Part shown: positions 1 through 5,608 of the stretch, in pieces
Position numbering within the stretch: the first letter of the stretch is position 1
How the letters are laid out: every line of letters starts with the position of its first letter
Assembly (NCBI GenBank): GCA_964497615.1
Contig: CAZCEC010000118.1
Coordinates: 1 to 12,022, forward strand
DNA from: CAZCEC01 sp964497615
GTDB lineage: Bacteria; Chloroflexota; Anaerolineae; Anaerolineales; UBA6663
Direction of reading: 5' to 3'
Length of the DNA: 12,022 bases
Notes under the pieces: model-generated
Database searches by the model: none
The model's input: only the letters and a program-made list of their open reading frames with translations
Told to the model about the DNA's origin: nothing
Position numbers and translations under genes: made by a program

Positions 1-336
1 CGTGGCGCCGGGCAGCAGGCTCACATCGGCGGCGAACTCGGGGCGCAGGGCGGCGGTGGCGTCATCGGCCTGGTCAAGGGTGAAGGGCCAGTCGGACGGG
101 AGGGGGACGGGGGTGTCCGACGGGAACGGCGCGGCGGTGGGGCCGGGGGTGGCGGAGTCCGGCGTGGCGGTGTGGGCGCCGCTGGATGCAGCGGTGTGCG
201 GGGGTGTGGGCGTGGAGACCGGCGGCGGGGTGCCGAAGGCGTCGGTGGCGAGGCCTTCGGGGTCGGGGATGTTGGCGAAGTCGTAGATGAAGTTGCAGGA
301 GAGCAGGAGGAGGGCGAGGGGCAGGAGGCGGCGCAT
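1..336 (-). CDS. Putative lipoprotein, N-terminal part (3' end outside window)
   Basis: An open frame of 112 codons starts at ATG 336 and runs off the left edge without a stop. The N-terminus is MRRLLPLALLLLSC: two arginines, a leucine-rich segment and a lipobox (LLSC) with Cys14 as the predicted lipidated residue. It is therefore probably anchored on the outer face of the cytoplasmic membrane. Residues about 35-80 are rich in Pro, Thr, Ser and Ala with repeated TPTP/SDTP-like motifs, resembling a flexible linker. From about residue 82 (SDWPFTLDQADDATAALRPEF) the composition becomes more globular, but too little is present to name a domain. There is no Shine-Dalgarno sequence; a TACAAT lies six bases before the ATG, which would fit leaderless transcription. 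The overlapping plus-strand frames lack any recognisable protein features. Function unknown. Confidence 0.6.
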   Translation of the reverse strand, partial: MRRLLPLALLLLSCNFIYDFANIPDPEGLATDAFGTPPPVSTPTPPHTAASSGAHTATPDSATPGPTAAPFPSDTPVPLPSDWPFTLDQADDATAALRPEFAADVSLLPGAT

Positions 337-342
337 GGGGGA

Positions 343-348
343 ATTGTA
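343..348 (-). promoter_or_regulatory. Candidate -10 box for a leaderless lipoprotein transcript
   Basis: Read on the minus strand the sequence is TACAAT, then TCCCCC, then ATG. TACAAT matches the sigma-70 -10 consensus at five of six positions, and the A of the ATG falls seven bases after it, where transcription would normally begin. No good -35 hexamer is visible at 16-18 bases upstream. This is a weak call based on spacing and one hexamer. Confidence 0.3.
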
Positions 349-363
349 ACAGGGGACGGCGGT

Positions 364-406
364 TGGCAGCGGATTTTGTAGCGGATGTAGCGGATTGGGC
401 GTGGCA
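364..406 (+). repeat. Intergenic repeat, short copy R1
   Basis: The first 13 bases (TTGGCAGCGGATT) are identical to the reverse complement of 719-707. The match then continues imperfectly through GATGTA and CGGAT to about 406. It is therefore an inverted, partial copy of the element at 540-719. An internal duplication of TAGCGGAT is also visible. The similarity was found by eye, so the right boundary is approximate. Confidence 0.55.
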
Positions 407-472
407 GGGCGATGAGGAGATGGAGAAGCGGCGTGCGAGCGGGTGCAACGAGGGCGAGACGAGGGTATCACT

Positions 473-514
473 GATCAGACCTGCCAGGTTTCCAAAAACC
501 TGGCAGGTCTGGTC
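473..514. repeat. Perfect 15-bp palindrome with 4-base loop
   Basis: The arms are 477-491 (AGACCTGCCAGGTTT) and 496-510 (AAACCTGGCAGGTCT), separated by CCAA. The inverted symmetry extends outward to 473-514 with a single mismatch, giving a nearly perfect 19-bp stem. The arms have lower GC than the surroundings. A U-tract is absent on either side, so this is not a standard intrinsic terminator. It lies between genes and is flanked by other repeats, suggesting a REP-like or miniature mobile element. A bidirectional transcript-end or RNA-stabilising role is also possible. Confidence 0.8.
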
Positions 515-539
515 GTTGACTAACGCGATGGTTCCGTTG

Positions 540-719
540 TTCTCCCCCTCTCCGCGCATTCCGCAATATCCGCGGTGAATAACGGTCTCCCCGCCCTTCT
601 CCACGCGCGCTCGCGCTCGGCGCGGACGAAGCGGGTGTAGGGGCGCCCGCCGGAAGCGAACAGCGCCCAGCATTCGCCAGGCGCCATCCGTTACATCTGT
701 TATCAGAATCCGCTGCCAA
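540..719 (-). repeat. Intergenic repeat, long copy R2 with inserted gene fragment
   Basis: Read on the minus strand this begins with GGCAGCGGATTCTG and contains GGCGCCTGGCGAATGCTGGGCGCT. It ends in an array of roughly 9-base units (540-573, seen on the plus strand as CTCCGCGCN-like units) followed by GGTGAATA. The same order of motifs is found at 8715-8849. Between the GGGCGCT block and the nonamer array this copy has an additional segment (597-654) derived from the dynamin-like gene. Confidence 0.6.
597..654 (-). pseudogene. Captured fragment of the dynamin-like gene
   Basis: This stretch matches 3077-3132, inside the 3' part of the dynamin-like coding region, over the whole length with one base change (647 against 3125) and a 2-base GC insertion near 606-610. 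On the minus strand it still encodes the peptide RPYTRFVRAERER seen in the dynamin-like protein, after which the 2-base insertion shifts the frame. Flanks on both sides are unrelated to the gene. Too short to be functional as protein; direction of copying from gene to spacer is inferred because the peptide fits its protein context. Confidence 0.75.
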
Positions 720-740
720 TCCCGCCGGAGCGCGAATTGG

Positions 741-781
741 ACTCTCCCCCTCTCCGCGCTCTCCGCGGTGAATAGGGTCTC
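741..781. repeat. Nonamer array, second copy next to the cupin stop
   Basis: The stretch CTCTCCCCCTCTCCGCGC followed by TCTCCGCGGTGAATA and GGTCTC is a near-copy of 540-589, which has one additional 9-base unit (ATTCCGCAA). The two copies are direct repeats about 200 bases apart. The shared final two bases run into the cupin stop codon (780-782). Confidence 0.6.
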
Positions 782-1277
782 AGTTCCCCGGCGGCGGGCC
801 CACCGTCGCGGTGCCGTAGGCCTGGAGGCTTGCGACAATGGCCTGGATGGCGGCCTCGCTGGGCGGGGCGGCGGGCGCGGGCGGCAGGGTGAGGGCCGGG
901 GCCGGCTCGCCCGTCTCGAAGAACCACTGGTCCAGCCGCCCGCCCAGGCCGAAGCCAAACCAGCGCGCCGTGGCGGAGCGCACCTGGAAGGTGTGGGGCA
1001 CGCCGCGCGGGATGTAGGCGAACGTGCCGGGGCCGCCCACGCGCACCTCGCCGTCCACGGTGAAGGCGATCTCGCCCTCCAGGACGTACCAGACTTCATC
1101 TTCCTGCGAGTGGACGTGCAGGGGCACGGCCATGTGCCTATCGGCCAGGCCTTCGAGGGCCCAGAACTGCCCGCCGGTCTCTTCGCCGACGGCCTTGAAG
1201 TTCATCAGCGCGCCGAGGTGCCACAGGGCGCGGCCCTGCTGGGCGGGGACAATCACGGGTTCGTGTTCGCGGATCAT
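780..1277 (-). CDS. Single-domain cupin protein
   Basis: The protein has 165 residues. Cupin motif 1 is at 54-67 (HVHSQEDEVWYVLEG), with His54, His56 and Glu61 as likely metal ligands. Motif 2 is at 84-95 (GTFAYIPRGVPH), with His95 as the fourth ligand. This is one beta-barrel of about 115 residues followed by a Pro/Ala-rich tail, with the conserved Asn usually ending motif 2 absent. Similar small cupins are annotated as quercetin 2,3-dioxygenase-like, but substrate cannot be predicted; a metal-dependent dioxygenase, isomerase or small-molecule sensor are all possible. ATG 1277 was chosen because AAAAGGAG lies six bases upstream; an in-frame ATG at 1304 has no such site. It is the last gene of the long run, 84 bases after the regulator. 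Confidence 0.9.
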   Translation of the reverse strand: MIREHEPVIVPAQQGRALWHLGALMNFKAVGEETGGQFWALEGLADRHMAVPLHVHSQEDEVWYVLEGEIAFTVDGEVRVGGPGTFAYIPRGVPHTFQVRSATARWFGFGLGGRLDQWFFETGEPAPALTLPPAPAAPPSEAAIQAIVASLQAYGTATVGPPPGN

Positions 1278-1283
1278 TGCAGG

Positions 1284-1291
1284 CTCCTTTT
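1284..1291 (-). promoter_or_regulatory. Strong ribosome binding site of the cupin gene
   Basis: AAAAGGAG ends six bases before ATG 1277. It is the best Shine-Dalgarno match in the window and decides the start against the upstream ATG at 1304. No convincing promoter is seen in the 84-base gap, so the site may allow independent translation on a shared transcript. Confidence 0.75.
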
Positions 1292-1361
1292 CGGTTGACT
1301 GCAATGGATGATAGGGGAAGCGGGGGCAAGGGGCATCGGGGAGGTCCCCTATTGCGCCCCC

Positions 1362-2999
1362 CTATTCTGGGCTGGGGCGGCGGGCGAGATAGGCGGCGGC
1401 CTCGGCGCGGGAGCGCAGGCCCAGTTTGCCCAGGATCTGGCTGACGTGGTGCTCGGCGGTCTTGGGGCTGATGACGAGGCGGGCGGCGATGTCCTTGTTG
1501 GTCAGGCCGCGGGCGAGAAGCTGAAGGACTTCTTCTTCCCGGGGGGACAAGGCTTCGGGGGTGAGGGCGCGGAGCCCGAGGCGGCCCGGAGCGCCCAACT
1601 CGCGCAGCAGGCTGGCGGCTTCGGCGGCGTCGCGGGCGGCGCCCAGCCGCTCGAAGCCGGCCAGGGCGGCGCGGGCCCACATCACCGCGCCGGGCGCGTC
1701 GCTAGCTTGAAGGGCGCGGGCCAGCTCGAGCTTGGCGCGGCTGGCGAGCAGCGAGGCCTCGAAGGCGTGCAGGCGCTGGATCGCCTGCTGGAACGCGGCA
1801 GCGGAGGCGGGGTCGCCGGAGGCGCGCTGGATTTGGCCGCGGGCCAGATCGGCCTGGGCCAGGAGAAGATCGCTGTGGGCGGCCTGGGCCAGGGCGGCCA
1901 ATTCATCGGCGGCAGCGCGGGCGGCGGGCAGATCGGCTTCGGCCAGCAGGACCTCAACCCGGAGGCGCAGGAGGGGGACGCGGTGGAGGGGCGTGTCCGC
2001 GCCGGACTGGAGGGCCTGGTCGAGCAGGGCGCGGGCCAGGGCGCGCTCGCCGCGGGCCAGGTGCAGGCGGGCGAGGGGGAGCATGGCTTCGCCCTGGTCT
2101 TCGTAGCCGGCCAGCAGCACTTCGGCTTCTTCGAGCCGGCCCTGGCTGACGCGCAGATCAGCCAGCTTGAGGACGGCATGGACGCGCAGGGCTTGATGAC
2201 CGAGGTCGAAGCTGTGGATAGCATCAGTGAGGGCGGTTTCGGCCTGGGGCCATTGGCCGCGGGCCGCCAGCAGGCCGCCATAGGTGGTGCGGCAGTAGGC
2301 GGACAGGAACGGGCTGTGCGTGCGCTGGGCATAGTCGAGGGCGGCCTGGCACCAGTGATCGGTGCGGTCGAGGTCGCCGGCCAGTTCGCAGGCGGAGAGC
2401 GTGAAGCAGAAGGTCTCGGTGACGACGTAGTGGTCGGCCACCTCGCCGCTGGTGGCGAGGGCCATGGCCTCGTCGATGGCGGCCAGCCCGGCGCCCACCT
2501 GCCCCAGGGCCACGCGAGCCATGCCAAGGGCGGCGAGGGCAAAGGCCTCCAGGCCGGGGTCGGCGTACTGGCGGGCCGCCGCGATGGCCTGCTGGGCGGC
2601 GCTCTCCAGTTCGGCGGGGGGCGCGGTCATGGTGGCCTGATACAGGCGGACCCAGGCGGCTTCGCGGCAGGGGCCGGTCTGCTCCAGCAGGCGCTCGGCG
2701 CGGGCGAACCAGCCGCGCATGGCGGGGGTGTTGGCGCGCAGGAAGACCTGCTCGCGGGCCAGCCAGGCGGCCAGGAAGGCGGCGCGGGGCAGGTCGCCGC
2801 GCTGCTTGTAGGCGAGGTAGGCGCGGGTGCGCTGCTCGTGCGAGGCGGGCACGCTGTTGAGCCACCACAGGGCCAGGCCCAGGCCGTCGCGGGCTTCGGC
2901 GGTATCTTCGGATTGAAGGGCAGTTTCGAAGTGAGCGCGGGCGAGGGGCCGGTGGGCGGCGGGGAGGGCGGCGAGGCGGAAGGCGAGGGGGGCGGGCAT
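1362..2999 (-). CDS. LuxR-family transcriptional regulator with TPR-like sensor region
   Basis: The protein has 545 residues. The C-terminal part (about 482-541) is a clear LuxR/GerE helix-turn-helix: LSPREEEVLQLLARGLTNKDIA then ISPKTAEHHVSQILGKLG as recognition helix. Residues 1-475 are almost entirely amphipathic helices with repeated A-L-G-x-A patterns, resembling tetratricopeptide or MalT-type superhelical repeats that bind ligands or protein partners. There is no receiver domain and no P-loop ATPase, so it differs from NarL-type and full-length LAL/MalT regulators. It probably controls its own operon. ATG 2999 starts 7 bases after the dynamin-like stop and begins MPAPLAFRLAALP; the frame stays open up to 3368, but that extension is the shadow of the dynamin-like gene in another frame. 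No clear Shine-Dalgarno site, so translation is likely coupled. Confidence 0.9.
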   Translation of the reverse strand: MPAPLAFRLAALPAAHRPLARAHFETALQSEDTAEARDGLGLALWWLNSVPASHEQRTRAYLAYKQRGDLPRAAFLAAWLAREQVFLRANTPAMRGWFARAERLLEQTGPCREAAWVRLYQATMTAPPAELESAAQQAIAAARQYADPGLEAFALAALGMARVALGQVGAGLAAIDEAMALATSGEVADHYVVTETFCFTLSACELAGDLDRTDHWCQAALDYAQRTHSPFLSAYCRTTYGGLLAARGQWPQAETALTDAIHSFDLGHQALRVHAVLKLADLRVSQGRLEEAEVLLAGYEDQGEAMLPLARLHLARGERALARALLDQALQSGADTPLHRVPLLRLRVEVLLAEADLPAARAAADELAALAQAAHSDLLLAQADLARGQIQRASGDPASAAAFQQAIQRLHAFEASLLASRAKLELARALQASDAPGAVMWARAALAGFERLGAARDAAEAASLLRELGAPGRLGLRALTPEALSPREEEVLQLLARGLTNKDIAARLVISPKTAEHHVSQILGKLGLRSRAEAAAYLARRPSPE

Positions 3000-3006
3000 G
3001 GGCGGG

Positions 3007-4785
3007 CTAGACGGATTGGGCGCGGGCCTTGAGGCCGGAGACGCGCTGGCGCAGGCCGTCGAGAGTCGTGAGGGTGTTCTCCACGCGCTCGCGCTCGGCG
3101 CGGACGAAGCGGGTGTAGGGGCGCACGCCGGACTGGAGGCGTTCAAGGGCAGTCTGCGTCTCGGCGTTGAACTGGGTGGTGAGCGCGCCCAGCAGCCGCG
3201 CGCGCAGGGACTCGATCTTCTCGCGAAAGACGGCCTTGGCCCGCTGGCGCTTGTAGGGAATGATGAACAGGCCCAGGACCGCCAGGGTGCCGGCGGCCAG
3301 CAGGCCGGTAATGTCCGCGGCGGAAGAGGCCAGCACGGTGAGCACCAGCGCGCCCAGGCCCACCGCACCGGCTTCGACCAGGGCCACCTGCGCCACGGCC
3401 TGCTCCACGCTGGCGGCCAGCGCGCGGGCTTCGTCGTCGCGGTTGTAGGTGTCCACGATGGTCTGCGCGGTGCGGCCCACGGAGTCGAGCAGGGCGCGGC
3501 GGCGCGCGTCGAGCGCGGCGGCCTGCTCGCCGACGGGCGAGAGGTGATCGGTGTAGTGGGCCTGCCGGCGCTGAAGGTAGGCCATCACCTGCTGCCACTG
3601 CTGCAAGTCCTGGTTGACGAGCCAGTCAATCAGGCGCTGGACGTGGGTCTCGATCTGCTGGGGGACGTCGGCCAGGACATGCTGCTCAAACTCGGCGCGC
3701 ACCCGGTCGCCGCGGGCGAGTTGGGCAATATTGGTGAGCCGCAGGGTCTGGTCGAAGAAATCCAGCCCGCGCTCCTGGAGGCGGATGAGGATGTTTTCGA
3801 TCTCGGCCAGGCGCGGGCGAAGCTCGCTGGGGAGGTCGCGGGCGTAGGCGGCCAGCAAGCCCTCCAGGGCGGTGACGGTCTCGGCGTCCTCAGCGAGAGC
3901 GTCATCCTGCGCGGCGGCGGCGCCCTGGGCCTGGCTGAGGATGTGCTCGGCGACGCCCAGGGGGTTGGTGAGCTTGAGGCGCAGGCGGGTCTGGTCATCG
4001 AGGGTGGCCTGGATGTACTGCTCGAGGGCATCGAGGCCGCTGCGGGCGCGCAGGGCGCGGCCCTGGTCCGGGTCGAGGGCGCGGGCGGCCTGCTGGGCCA
4101 GCCGGGCCGAGACGGGGAAGATTTCCGGCTCGAAGCCCAGCGCCTCGGCGGTGTGGGCGCGCACGAAGTCGTACACTTCGCGCTGGGCGGCGGGGGTCTC
4201 GAGGATATCGGCCTTGTTGATGGCCAGGATGACTTTCTTGCCCCAGGCGCGGATGCGGTCCAGGAACTGGCGCTCGCTCTCGGTGAGGGGCCGGTCGGCG
4301 GAGGTGACGAACAGGACCAGGTCGCTGCGCGGCACGAACTCCTCGGTGAGGCGCTCGTGCTGGCGGATGACGGCGTTGGTGCCGGGGGTATCGACGATGT
4401 TCAGCTCGCGCAGGAGGGCCAGGGGATGGGTGGCGATGGCGTAGCCTTCGTCCACCACGGTTTCGCCGATTTCAGGCCCCCACTTGACCAGGGTGACGCG
4501 CGAGGTGGTGGGGGTGACGCCTTCGGCCAGGACGCGTTCGACGCCCGCGCCCAGCAGGGCGTTCATCAGGGCGGATTTGCCGGCGTTGAACTCGCCGACG
4601 ACGACGACGAGGAACAGCTCGTCGAGCTGGAGGATGGCGTTTTGGAAGGCGGCCAGGGCGTCGCGCGGGACGTCAAGCTGGGCCAGCGCCTGGCGGATGT
4701 CGGCCAGGGCTTCCTTCTCTTCGCGCAGAAAGCGCGCCTGCTCGTCATTGAGGAGTTGGCGCATGGTACGGTAATCATACTGCAT
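3007..4785 (-). CDS. Bacterial dynamin-like GTPase
   Basis: The protein has 592 residues. The GTPase domain shows all G motifs: G1 GEFNAGKS at 64-71, G2 TPTT at 91-94, G3 DTPG at 132-135 and G4 NKAD at 190-193. The wording GEFNAGKSALMNALLG is typical of bacterial dynamin-like proteins rather than Era/EngA. A long helical stalk follows, then a hydrophobic hairpin at about 467-510 ending in PYKRQR, then a final helical stretch of about 80 residues. This paddle-like hairpin suggests insertion into or bending of the cytoplasmic membrane. Family members are linked to membrane fusion, repair and stress tolerance. The start at ATG 4785 (MQYDYRTMRQLL) leaves 46 bases to the ABC gene; ATG 4764 is an alternative, and neither has a strong ribosome site. 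An upstream frame to 4884 overlaps the ABC gene and looks artefactual. It sits between exporter and regulator genes. Confidence 0.93.
   Translation of the reverse strand: MQYDYRTMRQLLNDEQARFLREEKEALADIRQALAQLDVPRDALAAFQNAILQLDELFLVVVVGEFNAGKSALMNALLGAGVERVLAEGVTPTTSRVTLVKWGPEIGETVVDEGYAIATHPLALLRELNIVDTPGTNAVIRQHERLTEEFVPRSDLVLFVTSADRPLTESERQFLDRIRAWGKKVILAINKADILETPAAQREVYDFVRAHTAEALGFEPEIFPVSARLAQQAARALDPDQGRALRARSGLDALEQYIQATLDDQTRLRLKLTNPLGVAEHILSQAQGAAAAQDDALAEDAETVTALEGLLAAYARDLPSELRPRLAEIENILIRLQERGLDFFDQTLRLTNIAQLARGDRVRAEFEQHVLADVPQQIETHVQRLIDWLVNQDLQQWQQVMAYLQRRQAHYTDHLSPVGEQAAALDARRRALLDSVGRTAQTIVDTYNRDDEARALAASVEQAVAQVALVEAGAVGLGALVLTVLASSAADITGLLAAGTLAVLGLFIIPYKRQRAKAVFREKIESLRARLLGALTTQFNAETQTALERLQSGVRPYTRFVRAERERVENTLTTLDGLRQRVSGLKARAQSV
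3077..3132 (-). repeat. Source segment duplicated at 597-654
   Basis: This part of the dynamin-like gene encodes GVRPYTRFVRAERERVEN near the C-terminus (after the membrane hairpin). It is copied, with one base change and a 2-base indel, into the intergenic repeat at 597-654 in the same orientation. In this location it is in frame and continuous with the protein. Confidence 0.75.
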
Positions 4786-4831
4786 TTGGGAGGCGAAACG
4801 GGAAAGCGGGGGAAGGGGCCGCGCCCCGCCG

Positions 4832-5581
4832 TCAATTGAGCACCAGCTCCGGCTCGGGCGGGGCGGCGCGGACGAGGCGCTCAATCTCGGCGGGGGTGGC
4901 GTAGTCGGCGACGAGCTGGCCGTCGCGCATCTGGAGCACGCGGTCCACGAACTGCACCAGGCGCAGGTCGTGCGTGACCATGATGCCGGCGCGGTTCTGC
5001 TCGTGGATGAGGCTGGCGAAGGTCTGCACCACCTGGAAGGCGCGCTCGGTGTCGAGGCTGGCGGTGGGCTCGTCGGCCAGCACCAGGCTGGGGTTGTGGA
5101 TGAGGGCGCGGGCGATGGCGACGCGCTGCTGCTGGCCGCCGGACATCTGGCCGGGGAGGTTGTGCAGGCGCTGGCCCAGGCCCAGCCGGCTGAGCAGTTC
5201 GCGGGCGCGCAGGCGGCCGGCGTGGTCGAGGCGGCCGTTCAGCCGCAGCATCAGCTCCACGTTCTCCAGGGCGGAGAGATAGGGCACGAGGTTGTTGGCC
5301 TGAAAGGTGAAGCCGATCTTCTCGCGGCGCAGGGCCACGCGGCGGGCGTCGCTCACCTGGGCCAGGTCCTGCCCGTCGATCAGGATGGCGCCGTCGCTGG
5401 GCTGGAGCAGGGCGGCCAGCATGGACAGCATGGTGGTCTTGCCGGAGCCGCTGGGCCCCACCAGGGCCACAAACTCGCCCGCGCGCACCTGAAGGCTGAC
5501 GGTATCCACGGCGCGGATCGGGCCGCTGTCGCTGGGGTAGATTTTGCTGACGGCGCGGGTTTCAAGGGCAACGTGATTCAT
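4832..5581 (-). CDS. ABC transporter ATP-binding protein (MacB/LolD/DevA type)
   Basis: The protein has 249 residues, the usual size for this family. Walker A GPSGSGKT is at 42-49, the Q-loop Gln is at 94, the signature MSGGQ is at 146-150, Walker B SLVLADEP is at 165-172 with Glu171 as the catalytic base, the D-loop SLD is at 175-177 and the H-loop His is at 204. Every residue needed for ATP hydrolysis is present. The pattern (AVDTVSLQVRAGEFVALVGPSGSGKTT and LADEPTASLD) is typical of ATPases paired with FtsX-type permeases. Together with the permease and fusion protein upstream it should form a mechanotransmission exporter moving its substrate from the membrane outer face rather than importing. 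ATG 5581 is 27 bases after the permease stop and has AGGAA at a suitable distance. Confidence 0.95.
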   Translation of the reverse strand: MNHVALETRAVSKIYPSDSGPIRAVDTVSLQVRAGEFVALVGPSGSGKTTMLSMLAALLQPSDGAILIDGQDLAQVSDARRVALRREKIGFTFQANNLVPYLSALENVELMLRLNGRLDHAGRLRARELLSRLGLGQRLHNLPGQMSGGQQQRVAIARALIHNPSLVLADEPTASLDTERAFQVVQTFASLIHEQNRAGIMVTHDLRLVQFVDRVLQMRDGQLVADYATPAEIERLVRAAPPEPELVLN

Positions 5582-5608
5582 GGCAGGGTTCCTATGGAGG
5601 GCGGGCCG

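Larger units (their letters stand above)
337..779. other. Gene-free spacer made of short repeats
   Basis: No credible coding region is seen in this 443-base stretch between the cupin gene and the lipoprotein gene. It holds, left to right, a short repeat copy (364-406), a long perfect palindrome (473-514), a larger repeat copy in the opposite orientation (540-719) that carries a fragment of the dynamin-like gene, and a second nonamer array (741-781) that abuts the cupin stop codon. The open frames here translate these repeats and look like no protein family. Confidence 0.7.

Noticed and set aside
74..1099. Minus-strand open frame of 341 codons across the spacer and cupin end
   Set aside because: It translates cupin shadow, intergenic repeats and lipoprotein shadow in sequence; composition is Pro/Arg/Ser-rich and changes at each boundary.
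1308..3032. Long plus-strand open frame of 574 codons
   Set aside because: It is antisense to the LuxR-type gene, its translation is Gly/Ala/Gln-rich with no domain signature, and the minus strand carries a clear helix-turn-helix. High GC makes stop codons rare in antisense frames.
3000..3368. N-terminal extension of the regulator up to ATG 3368
   Set aside because: The extra 123 codons lie inside the dynamin-like gene in another frame and translate to Pro/Ser/Ala/Arg-rich low-complexity sequence. ATG 2999 gives a natural start.
2998..4839. Long plus-strand open frame of 613 codons
   Set aside because: Antisense of the dynamin-like gene; low-complexity Gly/Ala/Leu translation with no recognisable motif, against complete G1-G4 motifs on the minus strand.
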